A stretch of 64,000 nt of DNA from Vreelandella sp042466685 (GCF_042466685.1 NZ_CP170448.1:1488001-1552000), one strand, 5' to 3'. Counted from the first letter of the stretch, positions 24,817 through 34,118 are shown. Made by a program: numbers and translations. The notes: generated by a model from the letters alone, not told the origin.

Positions 24817-26430
24817 CTAAAAATCGCTGTGCTGGTGAGCGACCCGCGGGGCAGGAGAGGAGGCGGGCAGTGTATGTGTATGCTCCATGCTCTGGTTAAT
24901 ACGGAAGTGGGCTACCAGTTGGCGAAGCTCGGCGCTGAGCTGCGCGAGGGCTTGGGTGGCGTGATTGCTCTCTTGCACCAAACCGGCATTTTGCTGAGTC
25001 ATTTGATCCATTTGGGTTACCGCCTGGTTGACCTGCTCAATGCCGCTGCTCTGCTCAATGGTGGCCGCAGAAATTTCCTGAACCAGTGTGCTGAGCTGTT
25101 TGATGTCATCGACCATCCCATTGATCACATCCCCGGTGTCACTCACTTGGCGGCTGCCTTCCGTCACTTTGCTGTCAGACGCTTCGATTAAGGTTTTGAT
25201 CTCCTGGGCGGCGGCGGCCGAGCGGCTGGCCAGTTGGCGAACCTCATTGGCGACAACGGCAAAACCACGCCCCTGTTCGCCGGCGCGTGCAGCTTCCACT
25301 GAGGCGTTAAGGGCCAGGATGTTGGTTTGGAAAGCAATGCCGTCAATGGTGTTAACGATACTGCTCATTTGTGTGGCGCTTTCGTTAATCGTCGCCATGG
25401 TGGAGATCACCGTTGCCATAGAGTCACTACCGCGCTGAGCGCTTTCAGCGGTGCGCGTGGCAAGCGTACGGGCGTGATCGGCGTGCTCGGCATTTTGCTT
25501 AACCGTAGCGGTGAGCTGCTCCATACTCGAAGCGGTTTCGGCCAACGAGGCAGCCTGCTCTTCGGTACGGGTGGAAAGCTCTTCATTAACACCTACAATC
25601 TGATTTACGCCGCTGTTAACCTGATTCGCCCCTTGGTGAATGTCGCCAATCGTATGGGCCAGGGTTTCACGCATACGGTTAATATCAAAGAGTAGACTCT
25701 GCTGATCATTCGCCGAAAGCTGAGTGGTTTGGGTTAGGTCGCCATCAGCGATATGCCGTACTACGCTAGCGGCATAGCGCGGGTCGCCCCCCAACCGGCG
25801 TGCGACATCACGAATGACCAAGCCCATCAACAGCGTTACCGGGAGACCAATGATCAGCAGTATGACGACCGAACGAATCAAACCGGCAATAAACGCTTCA
25901 TTAATATCGTCCACATAAACGCCTGCCGCGAGCGACCACTGCCACTCAGGAAGGTAGGCCACGTAACTGATTTTCGGTACCTGCTCATCCCCGGTAATGC
26001 GGCGGGAGTAGTAGTCAACGTGCCCACCACCGGCTTTGGCTGCCTCTCTAAAAGCGGCGTAAAGATCCATGCCGCTAGCATCCTTGTACGCGCTCATGTC
26101 TTCACCGCGAGGGCGATTAGGGTGGGAGACAATCTTTAGATCGTCATCAAAGGAGAAAATATACTCCCCGCCGCCAAAGCTTACGCTGGACATATTATCG
26201 ATAGCGCGCTGCTGGGCTTCTTCCAGGCCAAGCTCTCCGGCGGCTACCCGTTCTTGCAAAGCTGCAAGCTGTCCATGAACGCTTTCCACCACATACTGGA
26301 TGCTGTCGCGTCGTTCGCTCTCGATCGTCTGGCGATTTTCCCAGGCTAACCAGCCAACCAAGAGCAGCATGGCAATCCAGATAATGCCCAGTGTTCCCCA
26401 GAGTTTTTGTGTCGTCGTTAAGCGTGTCAT
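24817..26430 (-). CDS. Methyl-accepting chemotaxis protein with a single Cache sensor, copy A
   Basis: 537 residues: one transmembrane helix at the N-terminus (residues 10-30), a periplasmic single-Cache domain (about 35-185; SSVSFGGGEYIFSFDDDL), a second helix (about 190-212), a HAMP domain, then the cytoplasmic signalling domain with the hairpin tip DGIAFQTNILALNASVEAARAGEQGRGF. It reports ligand binding to the CheA kinase. The tail ends in QHSDF, which is not a clear CheR-binding pentapeptide. A sigma-28 promoter precedes it. It is a tandem duplicate of the next gene, with near-identical signalling domains and a more diverged sensor. Confidence 0.92.
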   Translation of the reverse strand: MTRLTTTQKLWGTLGIIWIAMLLLVGWLAWENRQTIESERRDSIQYVVESVHGQLAALQERVAAGELGLEEAQQRAIDNMSSVSFGGGEYIFSFDDDLKIVSHPNRPRGEDMSAYKDASGMDLYAAFREAAKAGGGHVDYYSRRITGDEQVPKISYVAYLPEWQWSLAAGVYVDDINEAFIAGLIRSVVILLIIGLPVTLLMGLVIRDVARRLGGDPRYAASVVRHIADGDLTQTTQLSANDQQSLLFDINRMRETLAHTIGDIHQGANQVNSGVNQIVGVNEELSTRTEEQAASLAETASSMEQLTATVKQNAEHADHARTLATRTAESAQRGSDSMATVISTMATINESATQMSSIVNTIDGIAFQTNILALNASVEAARAGEQGRGFAVVANEVRQLASRSAAAAQEIKTLIEASDSKVTEGSRQVSDTGDVINGMVDDIKQLSTLVQEISAATIEQSSGIEQVNQAVTQMDQMTQQNAGLVQESNHATQALAQLSAELRQLVAHFRINQSMEHTHTLPASSPAPRVAHQHSDF

Positions 26431-26467
26431 GTTTTTCCTAGCCGATGAAAGTAAGCAACGTTGCTTC

Positions 26468-26494
26468 TTATCGGCTTAAGGCGCTAATACCTTA
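26468..26494 (-). promoter_or_regulatory. sigma-28 (FliA) promoter of chemoreceptor copy A
   Basis: On the minus strand TAAGGTAT, 11 bases, GCCGATAA. The -10 half matches the FliA consensus exactly, and the spacer length is right. It lies about 40 bases before the start codon. Confidence 0.75.
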
Positions 26495-26510
26495 GCGAAA
26501 TTTAAAGTAA

Positions 26511-26546
26511 ATGCCGCCGCGGCAAAATCGCTTGCCGCGGCGGCAT
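26511..26546 (-). terminator. terminator of chemoreceptor copy B
   Basis: Perfect 15-bp arms of ATGCCGCCGCGGCAA with a 6-base loop, followed on the minus strand by a T/A-rich stretch. It lies 33 bases after the stop of copy B. Confidence 0.8.
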
Positions 26547-26579
26547 AACCCTATGTTGTTTCGCTAGTGAGAACAGGCG

Positions 26580-28196
26580 TTAAAAATCGCTGTGCTGATG
26601 AGTTGCTCTTGGGGCGGGCGAGGAGGCGGGTAAGGCCTGGGTATGCTCCATGTTCTGTTGGTTAATGCGGAAGTGGGCAACCAGTTGACGCAGCTGGGCG
26701 CTGAGCTGTGCAAGGGTTTGGGTGGCGTGGTTGCTCTCTTGTACCAGGCTGGCATTTTGCTGGGTCATTTGATCCATTTGGGTTACCGCCTGATTGACCT
26801 GCTCAATACCGCTGCTCTGCTCAATGGTGGCCGCAGAAATTTCCTGAACCAGGGTGCTGAGCTGTTTGATGTCATCGACCATGCCATTGATCACATCCCC
26901 GGTATCACGCACTTGACGGCTGCCTTCCACCACTTTGCTATCCGACGCTTCGATCAAGGTTTTGATCTCTTGGGCGGCGGCGGCTGAACGGCTGGCTAGT
27001 TGGCGAACCTCATTGGCTACAACGGCAAACCCACGCCCTTGATCGCCGGCTCTTGCGGCTTCCACAGAAGCATTAAGGGCCAAAATGTTGGTTTGAAAGG
27101 CAATGCCATCAATGGTGTTAACGATACTGCTCATCTGGGTGGCGCTTTCGTTTATTGTGGCCATGGTTGTAATTACTGTCGACATTGAGTCACTGCCGCG
27201 CTGGGCACTATCCGCCGCTCGGGTGGCAAGCGTACGGGCGTGATCGGCGTGCTCGGCATTTTGCTTAACCGTGGCGGTGAGCTGCTCCATGCTTGAAGCG
27301 GTTTCGGCCAATGAAGCAGCCTGCTCCTCGGTGCGGGTGGAGAGCTCTTCATTAACGCCCACAATCTGCTCTACGCCACTATTGACCTGGCTCGCGCCGA
27401 GGTGGATGTCGCCAATTGTCTCAGCGAGTGCTTCACGCATACGATTGATATGAAACAGTAAGCTTTGTTGATCCTTGGGTGAAAGCTGAGTGACTTGGGT
27501 CAGGTCGCCATCAGCGATGTGCCGTACTACGTTGGCAGCGTAGCGTGGGTCACCGCCTAAACGACGAGAAACATCACGAATAACCCAGCCCATCAGCAGC
27601 GTTACTGGAAGGCCAATGATCAGCAGTATCCCAATTGAGCGAATCAAGCCAGTAATAAAGGCGGCGTTAATATCATCTACATAAACGCCTGTCGCCAATG
27701 ACCACTCCCATTCGGGAAGGTGCGCGACATAGCTGGTTTTTGGCAGCTGCTCGTCGCCACCCGCACGGGTTGAGTAGTAGTTAACGTGGCCGCCCCCCGC
27801 CTGGGCAACACGCAGCAACTCGGGGTATAGCGCCATACCGCTGGCGTCTTGATAGTTGGTCATGTCAGTGCCTGGGTCACGACTTGGGTGCGAAATGATA
27901 AGTAAGTCGTTGTTAAAAGAGAAGATATACTCCCCCGCCCCAAAGCTAACGCTAGACATATTGTCGATTGCACGCTGTTGGGCTTCTTCCAGGCTGAGTT
28001 CGCCGGCGGCGACCCGTTCTTGCAATGCTTCAATTTGGTTTTGCACGCTCTCCACTACGTACTGAATGCTGTCGCGGCGTTCGCTCTCAATCGTCTGGCG
28101 ATTCTCCCAGGCAAGCCAGCCAACCAAAAGCAGCATGGCGATCCAGATAATACCCAGTGTTCCCCAGAGTTTTTGTGTGGTTGTTAAGTGAGTCAT
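26580..28196 (-). CDS. Methyl-accepting chemotaxis protein with a single Cache sensor, copy B
   Basis: 538 residues with the same plan as copy A: helix, single Cache, helix, HAMP, MA domain with the same tip DGIAFQTNILALNASVEAA. Identity is very high except in the Cache domain (for example HPSRDPGTDM against HPNRPRGEDM, and different residues after GMALYP). The two genes lie head to tail in the same direction, each with its own sigma-28 promoter, so they arose by tandem duplication and can be expressed apart. The C-terminal end is again QHSDF. The ligands are probably different but related, which is inference. Confidence 0.92.
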   Translation of the reverse strand: MTHLTTTQKLWGTLGIIWIAMLLLVGWLAWENRQTIESERRDSIQYVVESVQNQIEALQERVAAGELSLEEAQQRAIDNMSSVSFGAGEYIFSFNNDLLIISHPSRDPGTDMTNYQDASGMALYPELLRVAQAGGGHVNYYSTRAGGDEQLPKTSYVAHLPEWEWSLATGVYVDDINAAFITGLIRSIGILLIIGLPVTLLMGWVIRDVSRRLGGDPRYAANVVRHIADGDLTQVTQLSPKDQQSLLFHINRMREALAETIGDIHLGASQVNSGVEQIVGVNEELSTRTEEQAASLAETASSMEQLTATVKQNAEHADHARTLATRAADSAQRGSDSMSTVITTMATINESATQMSSIVNTIDGIAFQTNILALNASVEAARAGDQGRGFAVVANEVRQLASRSAAAAQEIKTLIEASDSKVVEGSRQVRDTGDVINGMVDDIKQLSTLVQEISAATIEQSSGIEQVNQAVTQMDQMTQQNASLVQESNHATQTLAQLSAQLRQLVAHFRINQQNMEHTQALPASSPAPRATHQHSDF

Positions 28197-28232
28197 GTTC
28201 TTCCTAGTTGTTGTAATTGAGTAACTCTTTAT

Positions 28233-28259
28233 CTATCGGCCTAAACAGGGCAGACCTTA
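28233..28259 (-). promoter_or_regulatory. sigma-28 (FliA) promoter of chemoreceptor copy B
   Basis: On the minus strand TAAGGTCT, 11 bases, GCCGATAG, close to the FliA consensus TAAAGTTT-N11-GCCGATAA and closely similar to the promoter of copy A. Confidence 0.7.
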
Positions 28260-28393
28260 GCAAAAATAGCCTTGAACACTCTTTTAAGGTAGTACTGCTC
28301 TTTTATTGTAAAATGGTCTAAGCATAGAACCTTATTTAAGCTATGCTGTCTCTGCAGGATCAGAATGAAATTACCACTCTATGGGAGGCTGCG

Positions 28394-29260
28394 ATGCAAC
28401 GCCCAATCGTGACGCACTTTTTTGATGAGCCTACGAATACCTTTAGCTATGTCGTTCAGGATCCCGATAGCCGTGCCTGCGCGATTATAGATTCGGTGCT
28501 CGACTTTGATTACGCCGCTGGTCGAACCGACGTGCGATCCGCTGACAATATCATCGCCTTTATTCGTGAACACGACCTTAACGTTACCTGGATTTTGGAA
28601 ACCCATGTGCATGCCGACCACCTTTCGGCGGCGCCATACCTGCATGAGCAGCTAGGCGGCAAAACCGGCATTGGCGCCAATATAGTGGCAGTGCAGGAGA
28701 TATTCGGTAAGGCGTTTAATGCGGGCAGTGAGTTTGCTCGAGATGGCAGCCAATTTGATGCGCTGTTTGAAGAAGGGGATACGTTTGCGATTGGTCAATT
28801 GAAGGGCCATGTGCTGCATACCCCAGGCCATACTCCCGCCTGTTTAACCTACGTTGTGGGAGATGCGGCCTTTGTTGGCGATACGCTATTTATGCCGGAT
28901 TATGGCACCGCGCGTTGCGACTTCCCGGGCGGCAATGCGCGCACTCTTTATCGCTCTATTCAAAAAGTGCTAACGCTCCCCGAGCAGACGCGGCTGTTTC
29001 TTTGCCACGACTACAAAGCCCCTGGTCGTGAGACTTTCCAGCATGAAACCAGTGTGGCTGAGCAGATAAACGGTAATGTTCACGTACATAAAGGTATCAG
29101 CGAAGACGAGTTTGTAAAAATGCGTACTGAGCGCGATGCCACCTTGGGCATGCCACGGCTCATCATTCCATCGGTGCAGGTCAATATGCGCGCTGGGGAG
29201 ATGCCTCCGGCGGAAGAGAATGGCACCGTCTATCTCAAAGTGCCGCTCAATTTTTTCTAA
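28394..29260 (+). CDS. Persulfide dioxygenase-like MBL-fold hydrolase
   Basis: 288 residues. THVHADHLSAAPYL is the metallo-beta-lactamase HxHxDH motif; HTPGHTPAC and the later GDTLFMPDYGTARCDFPGG and FLCHDYKAPG fit the ETHE1/Blh group with a mononuclear iron, which oxidises glutathione persulfide to sulfite. I chose the ATG at 28394 with GGGAGG five bases upstream; the longer frame has no such site. It is followed 29 bases later by two YeeE/YedE genes, the arrangement seen in sulfide-detoxification operons. The persulfide activity is inferred from family and neighbours. Confidence 0.85.
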   Translation: MQRPIVTHFFDEPTNTFSYVVQDPDSRACAIIDSVLDFDYAAGRTDVRSADNIIAFIREHDLNVTWILETHVHADHLSAAPYLHEQLGGKTGIGANIVAVQEIFGKAFNAGSEFARDGSQFDALFEEGDTFAIGQLKGHVLHTPGHTPACLTYVVGDAAFVGDTLFMPDYGTARCDFPGGNARTLYRSIQKVLTLPEQTRLFLCHDYKAPGRETFQHETSVAEQINGNVHVHKGISEDEFVKMRTERDATLGMPRLIIPSVQVNMRAGEMPPAEENGTVYLKVPLNFF

Positions 29261-29289
29261 CTGATTAAGTGCTATTTAGGGAGTAACCA

Positions 29290-29754
29290 GTGGATTGGAT
29301 AGCAGGGTTACAAGGGCTTGTTGGAGGGGTGTTGATCGGCCTTTCCGCTACCTGGCTGATGGCCACGCTGGGTCGAATCGCGGGTATCAGTGGCATCGCG
29401 GGAAACTTGATTACGCAGCGGCCCAAGGGCGATAGCGCTTGGCGAGTAGCTTTTTTGTTAGGGCTAATCAGTGGGCCGTTAGTGCTCATAGCGTTAGGTG
29501 GTGGTTTAGGTAATGTCGCCGGTAGCCCGGGTGAGGTAATCGGTGCACCAGCAGGCGGCGTAGGGTTAATGCTGGTGGCCGGTTTGTTGGTGGGCGTAGG
29601 CACGGGGCTGGGCAGTGGCTGTACCAGCGGCCATGGCGTGTGCGGGTTGGCGCGCTTGGCCCCACGCTCCATGGCAGCCACCGGCATGTTTCTAGTGACA
29701 GCGCTGGTGACCGTTTATATCTCCCGTCACTTGCTAGGTTTAGGCAGCCTCTAA
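29290..29754 (+). CDS. YeeE/YedE family membrane protein, first half
   Basis: 154 residues, about four helices. The conserved GLGSGCTSGHGVCGLARL carries the Cys residues of the YeeE/YedE (TsuA-like) thiosulfate-transport fold. The start is GTG at 29290 with GGGAG eight bases upstream. It overlaps the following half by one base, so the two halves form one transporter of the split type. Its partner is next to a persulfide dioxygenase, which supports sulfur-compound import; the exact substrate is not proven. Confidence 0.85.
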   Translation: MDWIAGLQGLVGGVLIGLSATWLMATLGRIAGISGIAGNLITQRPKGDSAWRVAFLLGLISGPLVLIALGGGLGNVAGSPGEVIGAPAGGVGLMLVAGLLVGVGTGLGSGCTSGHGVCGLARLAPRSMAATGMFLVTALVTVYISRHLLGLGSL

Positions 29755-30212
29755 TGAATAATCCAATGAATGAATCAGGTCAACGACGTTGGCTGAAAAC
29801 AGCGGCGGGCTATGCGGCTGGGCTGCTTTTCGGCCTTGGCCTGGCTATTTCAGGTATGACCGACCCCGCGCGAGTAGTGGGGTTTCTAGACGTGGCGGGT
29901 GTCTGGGATCCAACGCTGATGTTTGTATTGGGCGGGGCCGTCATCACCACCTTTATCGGCTATCGGCTGGTATTGAAGCGCCCGGCACCCTTGTTGGGTG
30001 GCGTGTTTCAGTTGCCTACCAAGCGGGAGTTAGACGCGAAGTTGTTAGGGGGCGCTGCTCTGTTTGGCATCGGCTGGGGGCTTTCTGGCTACTGTCCAGG
30101 GCCGGCGATTGCCTCTATTGGCGGTCTTTCGTTACCGCTATTGGCCATGCTGGTGACGATGGTATTGGGTTGGTTTGTTGCGAGGCGTTTTGCTACTAAG
30201 CGTCTCGCCTAG
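29754..30212 (+). CDS. YeeE/YedE family membrane protein, second half (DUF6691)
   Basis: 152 residues, about four helices. GLGLAISGMTDPARVVGFLD at the start and GIGWGLSGYCPGPAIAS with the conserved Cys near the end are the two signatures of the C-terminal YeeE/YedE half. The ATG overlaps the stop of the preceding half (TAATG), so translation is coupled. It completes the transporter. A terminator follows 35 bases downstream. Confidence 0.85.
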   Translation: MNNPMNESGQRRWLKTAAGYAAGLLFGLGLAISGMTDPARVVGFLDVAGVWDPTLMFVLGGAVITTFIGYRLVLKRPAPLLGGVFQLPTKRELDAKLLGGAALFGIGWGLSGYCPGPAIASIGGLSLPLLAMLVTMVLGWFVARRFATKRLA

Positions 30213-30245
30213 CCATTCGTCCTTATTCGGCGATTGCCATGCCCA

Positions 30246-30275
30246 CGCCCTTGCCATCACAGCAAGGGCGTTTTT
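30246..30275 (+). terminator. intrinsic terminator after the YeeE pair
   Basis: CGCCCTTGC pairs with GCAAGGGCG (7-base loop), followed by five T. It separates the persulfide/YeeE operon from the two-component genes. Confidence 0.85.
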
Positions 30276-30339
30276 ATTTGTCTTAACGCTGGGTTAATGC
30301 CCGTCAGCCATGCTGATGGGTAATAAATAGGAAACCGCT

Positions 30340-31041
30340 ATGCACGTCTTGTTGATTGAAGATGACCCGCTGGTTGCTTCGGGTATTCGCGCAGGATTAA
30401 TGACTTTCGATTTTGTAGTAGATCACGTCTACACGGTGAGCGCTGCCCGTCAGGCGATGCGAACGGTGGCCAGTGATGTGGTCATTCTTGATCGCGGATT
30501 ACCCGATGGCGATGGTCTTCAATTGTTGGCCGAGTGGCGCGAGCAGGGCAACGACGTTCCCGTGCTGGTGTTAACCGCTAGGGATGCGGTGCGTGACCGC
30601 GTGGATGGGCTGCAGGGCGGCGCCGATGACTACTTGGTGAAACCGTTTGATTTAGATGAGTTGGTAGCGCGTTTGCATGCTTTGCTTCGCCGAGTAGCAG
30701 GGCGCAGCAGCGGCCTGATTGCCCACGGAGCACTCTGCTTAGATCCGACGGCTCGGGAGGTCTACATCGGTGAACAGCTGATTATGCTGTCTCGCCGAGA
30801 GCTGGTGCTGCTTGAGACCTTCCTGCAATCGCCACGCAGCGTCCTTTCAGCCGACCAGCTCAAAGATAGCCTTTATGGTCTGAACGATGATGTGGAGAGC
30901 AATGCGCTGAATGTGCATATCCACCACCTGCGCCGCAAGCTGGGTAGCGGCGTGATTGAGACAGTGCGAGGGCTTGGCTATCGGTTGGGCAAACCCGAAT
31001 CGGTACATGCGGCTGGTACGCCCTACAAGGGGCAGCTATGA
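30340..31041 (+). CDS. OmpR/PhoB-type response regulator
   Basis: 233 residues: a receiver domain with the acidic pair at EDD near the N-terminus, the phospho-Asp in VVILDRGLPDGD (about 51), the Lys in GGADDYLVKPF, and a C-terminal winged helix (SRRELVLLETFL, VHIHHLRRKLG, TVRGLGYRL). It is the partner of the following histidine kinase, which overlaps its stop by 4 bases. By position it may control tsdBA downstream and/or the YeeE operon upstream. The closest relatives I recall are of the QseB/TctD type, but the signal is not readable. Confidence 0.92.
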   Translation: MHVLLIEDDPLVASGIRAGLMTFDFVVDHVYTVSAARQAMRTVASDVVILDRGLPDGDGLQLLAEWREQGNDVPVLVLTARDAVRDRVDGLQGGADDYLVKPFDLDELVARLHALLRRVAGRSSGLIAHGALCLDPTAREVYIGEQLIMLSRRELVLLETFLQSPRSVLSADQLKDSLYGLNDDVESNALNVHIHHLRRKLGSGVIETVRGLGYRLGKPESVHAAGTPYKGQL

Positions 31042-32357
31042 GTTTACGTGCGCGCTTGCTGCTGACTCTGGGATTAACGCTGGCACTGCTCTGGGGTGTT
31101 GCGGCGGCGTGGCTGATGCGCGACCTGGAAGAGAAGTTTGTGGAAACCCTGGATCAGCGCTTAGCGCAGTCGGCTAGAATGGTGGCCGGGTTAGTCCTGC
31201 AGCTGCCGTTTGACGTATGGGAGGATGCCGAACACCCGGTGCTGTCTATTCCACCCATTGAGGGGCTGGCCTGCCAAGTGCACTCGCCCCAGGGTGAGGT
31301 CATAGCGCGTACCCATGCCGATATGGACGCTATTCTCGCTCCGGGAGAGGGCGGTCACACTTATCGTCAGGCAGGCGACGTGACTTGGCGGGTATTTACC
31401 TACGAGCGCGGTGGCATCGTGATTACCACCGCTGATCGTATGGATGAGCGCGATATGCTGCTCAGCGGCGTTATACGCATGACCGTGGTGCCCTTTGTCG
31501 TAGCGTTGGTAGGCAGCATGTTGGCGCTTTGGTTGGGGGTTTGGCGTGGCTTAGCACCGCTAACACGGCTGCGTGAATCGCTGGCCAATCGCCACCCCGA
31601 TGCGCTGGCACCTGTCGCTACCTACGGCCTGCCTAAAGAGATTCGTCCGCTAATTGAAACCTTAAATACGCTTCTTGAGCGTGTGCAGCAGACCATTATT
31701 CGTGAGCAGCGCTTTACCAACGATGCCGCCCACGAACTGCGAACACCGCTTACTGCGATCAAGACCCACCTGCAAGTGGCTCGCCGGGTCGAAGGTCAGG
31801 CCGCAATAACATCGCTCAACTATGCTGAAGAGGGTGTGGTGCGGTTGAGCTCAACCCTTGACCAGCTGCTCACGCTGGCTCGCGTAGAGGGGCGTGTGCG
31901 TTTTGATGATGGGGAGGCTAGCCGCGTTGTGGATGTAGCCGAACACGCCCTGTCGGATAGCCAACACGACAAATCAACCCGCTTTATAGTCCCGCCCCAC
32001 TGGCCCGATGTCGCCCTTGCGATACCCCGCGAATTGGCCATCACCGCGCTGCGTAATTTGCTCGATAACGCTATTAATCATGGGTCCGCCGATGCCCCCG
32101 TTACCTTTGATGCGCAGTGGGAGCCAGGAGAGCGTCATCTTACCTTTAGCGTTAGCGACCAAGGCTCAGGTGTTGATGGCGCGACGCTTGAACAATTAAC
32201 GCAACGATTCTGGCGCGCCAGTAAACAGCAGGGCAGTGGACTGGGGTTAGCCATTGTGGCTGCTATAGCCGAACGCTTTGGTGGCGAAGTGACGTTTGTC
32301 AGCCCTGCTGAAGGTGGTTTTACCGCCCGCCTGGTTGTGCCAGTGGCGGGTAGCTAA
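31038..32357 (+). CDS. Sensor histidine kinase
   Basis: 439 residues. An N-terminal helix (residues 5-25), a periplasmic stretch of about 125 residues, a second helix (VVPFVVALVGSMLALWLGV), then the dimerisation domain with the phospho-His in TNDAAHELRTPLTAIKTHL and the ATPase with NLLDNAINHG and GSGLGLAIVAAIAERF. This is the QseC/TctE type. The ATG overlaps the response-regulator stop. The periplasmic sensor might detect a sulfur compound given the flanking genes, but that is inference. Confidence 0.92.
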   Translation: MSLRARLLLTLGLTLALLWGVAAAWLMRDLEEKFVETLDQRLAQSARMVAGLVLQLPFDVWEDAEHPVLSIPPIEGLACQVHSPQGEVIARTHADMDAILAPGEGGHTYRQAGDVTWRVFTYERGGIVITTADRMDERDMLLSGVIRMTVVPFVVALVGSMLALWLGVWRGLAPLTRLRESLANRHPDALAPVATYGLPKEIRPLIETLNTLLERVQQTIIREQRFTNDAAHELRTPLTAIKTHLQVARRVEGQAAITSLNYAEEGVVRLSSTLDQLLTLARVEGRVRFDDGEASRVVDVAEHALSDSQHDKSTRFIVPPHWPDVALAIPRELAITALRNLLDNAINHGSADAPVTFDAQWEPGERHLTFSVSDQGSGVDGATLEQLTQRFWRASKQQGSGLGLAIVAAIAERFGGEVTFVSPAEGGFTARLVVPVAGS

Positions 32358-32384
32358 CAGCGATAATGCAAGGGAGAAACCGAG

Positions 32385-33050
32385 ATGAATAAAAAATGCT
32401 TAAGCAGGTTTGGCCTGCTGATAGGGATTGGCTTAGTCACTGGAGGCGCGCTGGCGCAGCAGGGTGACGCGGAGCGAGGCCAGGCAGCAGCGGCGACCTG
32501 CACAGCCTGTCATCAGGCCAATGGCAGCGGTATGAATGTGCCCAATGGTGAGTCATGGCCGCGCTTAGCGGGGCTGAATGCGGACTATATCGCTAAGCAG
32601 TTGCACGACTTTAAAGCCGGGCAGCGTCAAAACGCGACCATGGTGACGTTTGCCAATATGCTCGACGATCAGCAAATAGCCGATGTTGCCGAATACTATA
32701 GCCAAATGCCGGTAACGCCGGGGCAAGGCGGCGATGAGGCCGACGAAGCGCTGCTGGCGCGGGGTCAACAGCTTGCCGAACGCGGCGATTGGAACGCTTA
32801 CATTGTGTCCTGCCAAAGCTGCCATGGGCCCGGTGGTACGGGCGTTGGCAGCACCTTCCCAGGTGTCGCCAGCCAGCATGCTGGCTATATCAGCGCTCAG
32901 TTGACGGCGTGGAAAAACGAGACACGCAGCAACGACCCACAGAATCTCATGGGGGCCATTGCCAAACGCATGAGCGATAACGACATTAAGGCGGTGTCTG
33001 CCTGGTATGCCACGCAACCCGGTTCAGAAGAACAGGAGACAGCACAATGA
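32385..33050 (+). CDS. tsdB: Di-heme c4-type cytochrome (TsdB-like electron acceptor)
   Basis: 221 residues with a signal peptide (cleavage after ALAQ). Two heme sites, CTACH (39-43) and CQSCH (143-147), lie in two similar halves (each with NG/PG loops and MPV/GAIAKRMSD Met regions), the cytochrome c4 plan. It directly precedes the thiosulfate dehydrogenase gene with an ATGA overlap. In bacteria with TsdA such a di-heme protein takes the electrons and passes them to terminal oxidases. The symbol is assigned by position and family. Confidence 0.8.
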   Translation: MNKKCLSRFGLLIGIGLVTGGALAQQGDAERGQAAAATCTACHQANGSGMNVPNGESWPRLAGLNADYIAKQLHDFKAGQRQNATMVTFANMLDDQQIADVAEYYSQMPVTPGQGGDEADEALLARGQQLAERGDWNAYIVSCQSCHGPGGTGVGSTFPGVASQHAGYISAQLTAWKNETRSNDPQNLMGAIAKRMSDNDIKAVSAWYATQPGSEEQETAQ

Positions 33051-34063
33051 CCATCTGCCGTCGCTCCCTTGTCATAACCCTGACCGGCTGCTCGCTTGCG
33101 TTCGGTGCCGTCTATACAGCCACGGTTTTTGCCCAGCCAGAAGAGCGACCAGATGCTGCGCTGAATATGCTGGTACACGAGCCCCCCACCATGGAAGACC
33201 TTGAGAATTCCGAACTTCATCCGGAGCTGAAGAAAGTCATCCGCTATGGGCATGATCTCTTCACCAATACGCAGCAGTTGCGTGGTGAGAACGTGTTCAA
33301 TGATATGAACTGCTCTAGCTGTCATTTGGGCGAAGGGCGGGTGCCGTTCAGTGCGCCAGTGTGGGCCGCGGCTATCACGCTGCCGGATTTTCGTGGTAAG
33401 AACCAGCATGTGAATAACCTGGAAGAGCGTATCGCAGGTTGCTTTGCTTATTCCATGAATGGCGTGCCACCGGAGTATGGCAGCGATGAAATGCTGGCGC
33501 TGAGCGCCTACCATCAGTGGCTGGCCACCGGTGCGCCGATGTATCCAGACAAACCGATTTATGGGCGTGGCTTCCCCGCGCCGGATGAGCCAGCTGAAGA
33601 GCCCGACTATGCTAGAGGTGAAGCGGCTTACCAGGAAAACTGTTCGATATGCCATCAAAGCGATGGCTCTGGCCACTACGAAAACGGCGAATACGTATTT
33701 CCAGCCCCTTGGGGCGACGGCTCTAATAATTGGGGCGCGGGAATCGCGCGAGTAGAAACCATGGCGGGCTTTATTTACCAAAATATGCCGCTTGGTCAGC
33801 CGCGGTCGCTCAGCGATCAAGACGCCTGGGATATTGCTTACTTCATAAGCAGCCAAGAGCGACCCCAAGACCCCCGCTACACGGGCGATGTCGCCGAAAC
33901 AGCCGAGCGCTTTGGCCCGACCTTCCATAACCGCTCACTGTACGGGCAAACCCGCGAACACGACGGCCATGTACTCGGTGACCACGACAACTTCGGGGAG
34001 AAGGGCAACCTTAAGCCCTGGAATGTCGGCATGCCGCGGTTTGAAAACCTTTCCGAGGAGTGA
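33047..34063 (+). CDS. tsdA: TsdA-type thiosulfate dehydrogenase (di-heme)
   Basis: 338 residues, signal peptide up to about residue 30. Heme 1 is CSSCH (89-93); the Cys in LEERIAGCFAYSMNG (132) is the unusual axial Cys ligand of heme 1 known from Allochromatium TsdA; heme 2 is CSICH (199-203). These features together mark TsdA, which joins two thiosulfates to tetrathionate in the periplasm. AGGAG lies eight bases before the ATG, overlapping the stop of tsdB. The large minus-strand frame across it is a shadow. Confidence 0.88.
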   Translation: MTICRRSLVITLTGCSLAFGAVYTATVFAQPEERPDAALNMLVHEPPTMEDLENSELHPELKKVIRYGHDLFTNTQQLRGENVFNDMNCSSCHLGEGRVPFSAPVWAAAITLPDFRGKNQHVNNLEERIAGCFAYSMNGVPPEYGSDEMLALSAYHQWLATGAPMYPDKPIYGRGFPAPDEPAEEPDYARGEAAYQENCSICHQSDGSGHYENGEYVFPAPWGDGSNNWGAGIARVETMAGFIYQNMPLGQPRSLSDQDAWDIAYFISSQERPQDPRYTGDVAETAERFGPTFHNRSLYGQTREHDGHVLGDHDNFGEKGNLKPWNVGMPRFENLSEE

Positions 34064-34087
34064 GGTGGGGGAAAACGGAAGCATTAA

Positions 34088-34109
34088 GGAGGCCGCTTTG
34101 GCGGCCTCC
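34088..34109. terminator. hairpin between convergent tsdA and dsbG
   Basis: GGAGGCCGC pairs with GCGGCCTCC (loop of 4). There is no strong T run on either strand, so it is a weak or Rho-assisted terminator. Confidence 0.5.
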
Positions 34110-34118
34110 AGCAGCCAT

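Noticed and set aside
32897..33928. Minus-strand frame of 343 residues opposite tsdA
   Set aside because: It lies fully antisense to a well-supported gene with heme motifs, and has no ribosome-binding site or recognisable protein character.
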